Position numbers and translations under genes: made by a program
Notes under the pieces: generated by a model
Databases searched by the model: none
Told to the model about the DNA's origin: nothing
Seen by the model: the letters and a program-made list of their open reading frames with translations, nothing else
Shown: positions 4,780 to 6,574 of the stretch, piece after piece
Layout: the number at the start of each line of letters is the position of its first letter
Position numbering within the stretch: position 1 is the stretch's first letter
Assembly (NCBI GenBank): GCA_902783815.1
Contig: CACZSM010000133.1
Location: 1 to 6,574, forward strand
Reading direction: 5' to 3'
DNA length: 6,574 nucleotides
DNA from: an uncultured Ruminococcus sp.
Lineage (GTDB): Bacteria; Bacillota; Clostridia; Oscillospirales; Acutalibacteraceae

Positions 4780-6574
4780 TGCTGACACGGAAATTGTTTC
4801 GTACTGCGTGGAGTTACAAATCGCAGTTTATCTCAATGATAATAATGATAACTCTCGGAATGGGTATATTTCTTGGATTCAATATGGAATGGTTTACAAT
4901 TGAATATGATACATCAAAATTTTTTGCTGAAACAAATTATGCAGATTACCGTTTATATTCCCAGGAGGGCTTCACTTCTGATGAACTTGATAAAATTGCT
5001 TCAATTGACGGCATAAGAGCGGCAACTCGTTTTCTTACAGTTAATCTTGATATAAAGGGCAAAGAAAATAAATCCCTCGCACTTGATGTCAGTGAAAACT
5101 TTACTGTATCGACATTTATTGTTATGGATGGTGAAGGGTATAATGAAAGCAGTGAGGGTATATGGCTTTCTGATAAATTTGCAGCAGAAAACGGATACGG
5201 GCTTGGTGACGAATTGACACTTGAATTTCAAGGAATAGATATAAGCGGAAAAATAGTAGGTCTGATAAAATCCGGCGAACACATGATATGCGTAGCCGAC
5301 AATAACCAGATAATGCCTGACTACAGTACATTCGGATACGCTTATATTTCACCATTAAAGTTAAAAAAGCTGATAAAAAACAAGATTGATGATACATACA
5401 AAAAAATAAAAAAATCCGGTCTTTCAAGCAGTCTGATAGACGAAAAACTTGATGAATTATTGAATGAAGATACTGTTGATGAAATAACGGATATGCTTTT
5501 CGGACAGATAAATCTGTTGTCCGATATAGATAAGGAAAATCTTGAGGAAGCTGTAAAAGACAAACTTGGCAGAACGATAATGGTAACACCAAAGGATGAT
5601 CATATGGTTTATAAGGAAGCCATGGGTGAAGCTACTGAGGGCAAGACTATGGGATCCATCATGCCAGTGTTGTTTCTTTCGATAGCTATTCTGACGATGG
5701 TAACGACCATGCACCGTATTGCCACAAAAGAGAAGATACAGATAGGCACGCTGAAAGCTCTCGGATTCAAGAACCGACGCATACTCAGACACTATACCTC
5801 ATATGGATTATTTATCGGAATTGTCGGAACGGGACTTGGAGCCGTACTCGGATACATTGTATGTAAATTAGTTATGAGTGAGGACGGCATGATGGGGACC
5901 TATTTTGATATGCCTGACTGGACGGCTGCAACACCATTTTTCTGTTATCCGGTAATGATAGGTACGATACTATTTCTAACGCTTATAAGTTATCTTTATG
6001 TTTATCGTCAGTTACGAGGTACAGCAGCAGAAACTCTGCGACCATATACTCCGAAGAAAATGCGCAAAACCATGCTTGAAAGGACTAAGTTGTGGGAGAG
6101 GCTTCGTTTTGGAACAAGATGGAATCTTCGTGATCTGAGCAGGCATAATAGTCGTTCATTCATGACGCTGTTCGGAATTGTAGGCTGTATGGTTCTGATG
6201 GTTGGCGGACTTGGTATGCGTGACACTATGGCAGGATTTCTTGATCTTCTTGACAATGATATTTCCAATTATTCAACAAAGATAAATCTTGTAGATAATG
6301 CGGACAGTGCAGAAGCAAAAGAGCTTGCAGCGGAGGTTAACGGTGACTGGGAAAGTCTTAGCGGAATAAGCCTTGGAGGTGATACAGTCAGTCTTGATGT
6401 AGTTCACAATCCACATCAGAAGCTCAATATTATAGATGAAGATAACAGGAGGATAGATTTAGGTGATGATGGTGTTTATCTTTGTCTAAGGCTTAAAGAC
6501 AAGGCGAAGATAGGGGAGAGTATTTCATTTTCCCCATATGGTTCAAAGGATACATATACTGTTAAAGTTATAGG
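4779..6574 (+). CDS. FtsX/MacB-type ABC transporter permease, 3'-truncated by window
   Basis: The frame runs from ATG 4779 to the window end without a stop: 598 full codons, so the C-terminus is missing. It is the membrane partner of the preceding ABC ATPase. Visible order: TM1 (about 17-37); a large extracytoplasmic domain (about 40-288) resembling the MacB periplasmic core, with GIWLSDKFAAENGYGLGDELTLEF near 127-150; a charged, helix-prone insert (about 193-265); then the FtsX block with TM2 (about 292-311), cytosolic coupling segment EKIQIGTLKALGFKNRRI (318-335), TM3 (about 341-364) and TM4 (about 388-410). A basic linker (AAETLRPYTPKKMRKTMLERTKLWERLRFGTRWNLRD, 416-452) leads to TM5 (about 461-480) and a second extracytoplasmic domain running off the edge. 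This double layout matches long FtsX-type permeases of Bacillota, in which a second FtsX block normally follows. The substrate is unknown. It is probably an exporter or mechanotransmission system rather than an importer, since no solute-binding protein gene is seen. Confidence 0.9.
   Translation, partial: MLTRKLFRTAWSYKSQFISMIIMITLGMGIFLGFNMEWFTIEYDTSKFFAETNYADYRLYSQEGFTSDELDKIASIDGIRAATRFLTVNLDIKGKENKSLALDVSENFTVSTFIVMDGEGYNESSEGIWLSDKFAAENGYGLGDELTLEFQGIDISGKIVGLIKSGEHMICVADNNQIMPDYSTFGYAYISPLKLKKLIKNKIDDTYKKIKKSGLSSSLIDEKLDELLNEDTVDEITDMLFGQINLLSDIDKENLEEAVKDKLGRTIMVTPKDDHMVYKEAMGEATEGKTMGSIMPVLFLSIAILTMVTTMHRIATKEKIQIGTLKALGFKNRRILRHYTSYGLFIGIVGTGLGAVLGYIVCKLVMSEDGMMGTYFDMPDWTAATPFFCYPVMIGTILFLTLISYLYVYRQLRGTAAETLRPYTPKKMRKTMLERTKLWERLRFGTRWNLRDLSRHNSRSFMTLFGIVGCMVLMVGGLGMRDTMAGFLDLLDNDISNYSTKINLVDNADSAEAKELAAEVNGDWESLSGISLGGDTVSLDVVHNPHQKLNIIDEDNRRIDLGDDGVYLCLRLKDKAKIGESISFSPYGSKDTYTVKVI

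Noticed and set aside
5122..5592. A 156-codon open frame on the minus strand opposite the permease
   Set aside because: Its composition (Phe, Tyr, Cys, His rich) is typical of antisense translation of an AT-rich gene, and the plus-strand permease frame has clear motifs over the same bases.

Overview
This is an AT-rich window with strong AGGAG-type ribosome binding sites, consensus SigA-type promoters, a YlmC/YmxH-type PRC-barrel gene and a long FtsX-type ABC permease. Together these suggest a low-GC Gram-positive bacterium of the Clostridia, probably Ruminococcus or a related Oscillospiraceae/Lachnospiraceae genus. That placement is inference from gene content and style. No rRNA, tRNA, CRISPR array, insertion sequence or phage gene is visible.

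Layout. (1) Positions 1-885, plus strand: an unrecognised 288-residue protein whose reading frame is open to the left edge, so it may be the tail of a longer gene. (2) 884-923: a GC-rich hairpin between two convergent genes, with a U-tract only for the minus strand. (3) 939-1232, minus: a small PRC-barrel protein of the YlmC/YmxH family. (4) 1305-3773, minus: a complete 822-residue P-type cation ATPase of the CtpE-like P2 group, starting at GTG. (5) 3774-4077: a 304-bp divergent intergenic region holding a minus-strand promoter, a plus-strand promoter, and a 46-bp imperfect inverted repeat exactly centred between their -35 boxes. (6) 4078-4779, plus: an ABC ATPase of the MacB/LolD/BceA type. 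(7) 4779 to the right edge, plus: its FtsX/MacB-type permease, overlapping the ATPase gene by one base and cut off by the window after about 598 codons.

How the parts may work together. The ABC ATPase and permease form one translationally coupled transporter. In such systems the permease usually works as a mechanotransmitter, or extrudes lipids, peptides or antibiotics at the membrane. The CtpE-like ATPase is most likely a calcium (or other divalent cation) pump, and the PRC-barrel gene downstream may be read from the same transcript. The two transport units face away from each other and share one control region whose two halves carry the same motif (AGGAAATATT, 4 bases, then TTGAMA). This suggests that one regulator binds there and controls both. 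No regulator or sensor kinase gene lies inside the window.

The main candidate for something new is the symmetric divergent control region. Other points of interest are the unrecognised first gene, the ion-site substitution in the ATPase, the charged insert in the permease's extracytoplasmic domain and the leader hairpin of the ABC operon. I do not see a clearly undescribed multi-gene system.
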